From assembly GCA_019105125.1 (NCBI GenBank), contig JAHRWO010000120.1:1-5657 (forward strand): a stretch of 5,657 nucleotides of DNA, written 5' to 3'. Under the pieces are notes generated by a model. It saw only the letters and a list, made by a program, of their open reading frames with translations. It searched no databases and was not told the origin of the DNA. Source of the DNA: Flavobacterium sp. (GTDB taxonomy: Bacteria; Bacteroidota; Bacteroidia; Flavobacteriales; Flavobacteriaceae). Shown piece after piece: positions 5,266-5,657 of the stretch. Position numbers and translations under genes: made by a program. Each line of letters begins with the position of its first letter. Within the stretch, counting starts at the first letter, position 1.

Positions 5266-5657
5266 ATGAAACTTTCCAATATACTTTCGATTCTTGAAGA
5301 AATGGCGCCACTAGGTTATGCCGAAGATTTTGATAATGTTGGACTTTTAGTTGGAAATCCGAATCAAGAAATTGATGGCGTTTTAGTTTGTCATGATGCG
5401 TTGGAATCGGTAATTGATGAGGCGATTTCGAAAAAATGTAATTTGGTCGTTTGCTTCCACCCTATTTTATTTTCGGGAATTAAGAAAATCACGGGTAAAA
5501 ATTATGTCGAACGTGCGATTTTAAAAGCCATTAAAAATGACATTGCGATTTATGCCATTCATACTGCTCTGGACAACCATCAAAACGGAGTGAATAAAAT
5601 TTTCTGCGATGCTCTAGGTATAAAACATTCAAAAGTTTTAATTCCGAAAGAAAATTA
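5266..5657 (+). CDS. Nif3-like dinuclear metal centre protein, N-terminal part (3' end outside window)
   Basis: The frame opens at ATG 5266 and runs to the window end, 130 codons, so more than half of the protein is probably missing. It begins MKLSNILSILEEMAPLGYAEDFDNVGLLVG, the family's usual start (E/D-x-W/F-DNVGLLVG). VCHDAL (41-46), CFHPILF (63-69) and HTALDN (99-104) follow; H65 and D103 match metal ligands of the family. Members form toroidal hexamers with two metal ions per subunit. They are often annotated as GTP cyclohydrolase 1 type 2, but the physiological reaction is not settled, and I give no symbol for that reason. The motif usually read as HHP is FHP here, so one expected ligand (position 64) is Phe. 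I recall FHP in other flavobacterial members, so it is probably lineage-typical, not damage. The gene is divergent from lpxK. Confidence -1.
   Translation, partial: MKLSNILSILEEMAPLGYAEDFDNVGLLVGNPNQEIDGVLVCHDALESVIDEAISKKCNLVVCFHPILFSGIKKITGKNYVERAILKAIKNDIAIYAIHTALDNHQNGVNKIFCDALGIKHSKVLIPKEN

Noticed and set aside
1..5657. Defence system, mobile element, phage gene, tRNA or rRNA
   Set aside because: All long frames are accounted for by housekeeping families. I saw no transposase, integrase, terminal inverted repeats or tRNA-like cloverleaf, and no gap exceeds about 110 bases.

Overview
The window is ordinary chromosomal sequence from a member of the Bacteroidota, most probably a Flavobacterium-like member of the Flavobacteriaceae. 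The reasons are the strongly AT-rich composition, the absence of Shine-Dalgarno motifs before genes, a perfect Bacteroidota-type -7 promoter box (TAnnTTTG) before lipA, and protein variants that I remember as typical of this phylum in the phosphorylase, LpxK and Nif3-like proteins. The genus is an inference from memory of protein character, not from a search.

Layout. From 1 to 633 (+) lies the C-terminal part of a membrane-anchored family 2 glycosyltransferase whose start is outside the window. It overlaps by 10 bases an ECF-type sigma factor (624-1187, +) that appears to start at TTG and has no anti-sigma gene beside it. A short AT-rich intergenic region with a dyad, a degenerate 7-base periodicity and a promoter leads to lipA, lipoyl synthase (1295-2170, +). 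Then comes a leader built of TTGAAAC heptamers and a GAPDH-family gene (about 2246-3277, +) with no ATG at its expected start. A bidirectional terminator (about 3296-3343) separates this from a convergent pair on the minus strand. The pair is lpxK, lipid A 4'-kinase (4143-5156), overlapping a downstream trimeric-type purine nucleoside phosphorylase (3359-4171). A divergent intergenic region (5157-5265) is followed by the start of a Nif3-like dinuclear metal protein gene (5266 onward, +), cut by the window end.

Functionally this is a set of housekeeping genes: envelope glycan and lipid A synthesis (glycosyltransferase, LpxK), central carbon metabolism and its cofactor (GAPDH, LipA), purine salvage (PNP) and a metal-binding protein of debated function. 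There is no mobile element, CRISPR array, phage gene, rRNA or tRNA that I can see. I found no convincing undescribed system. The points most worth a second look are the start-codon and heptamer-repeat arrangement of the GAPDH gene, the orphan sigma factor overlapping a glycosyltransferase, an Asp at the base-specificity position of the phosphorylase, and the loss of one conserved His in the Nif3-like protein.
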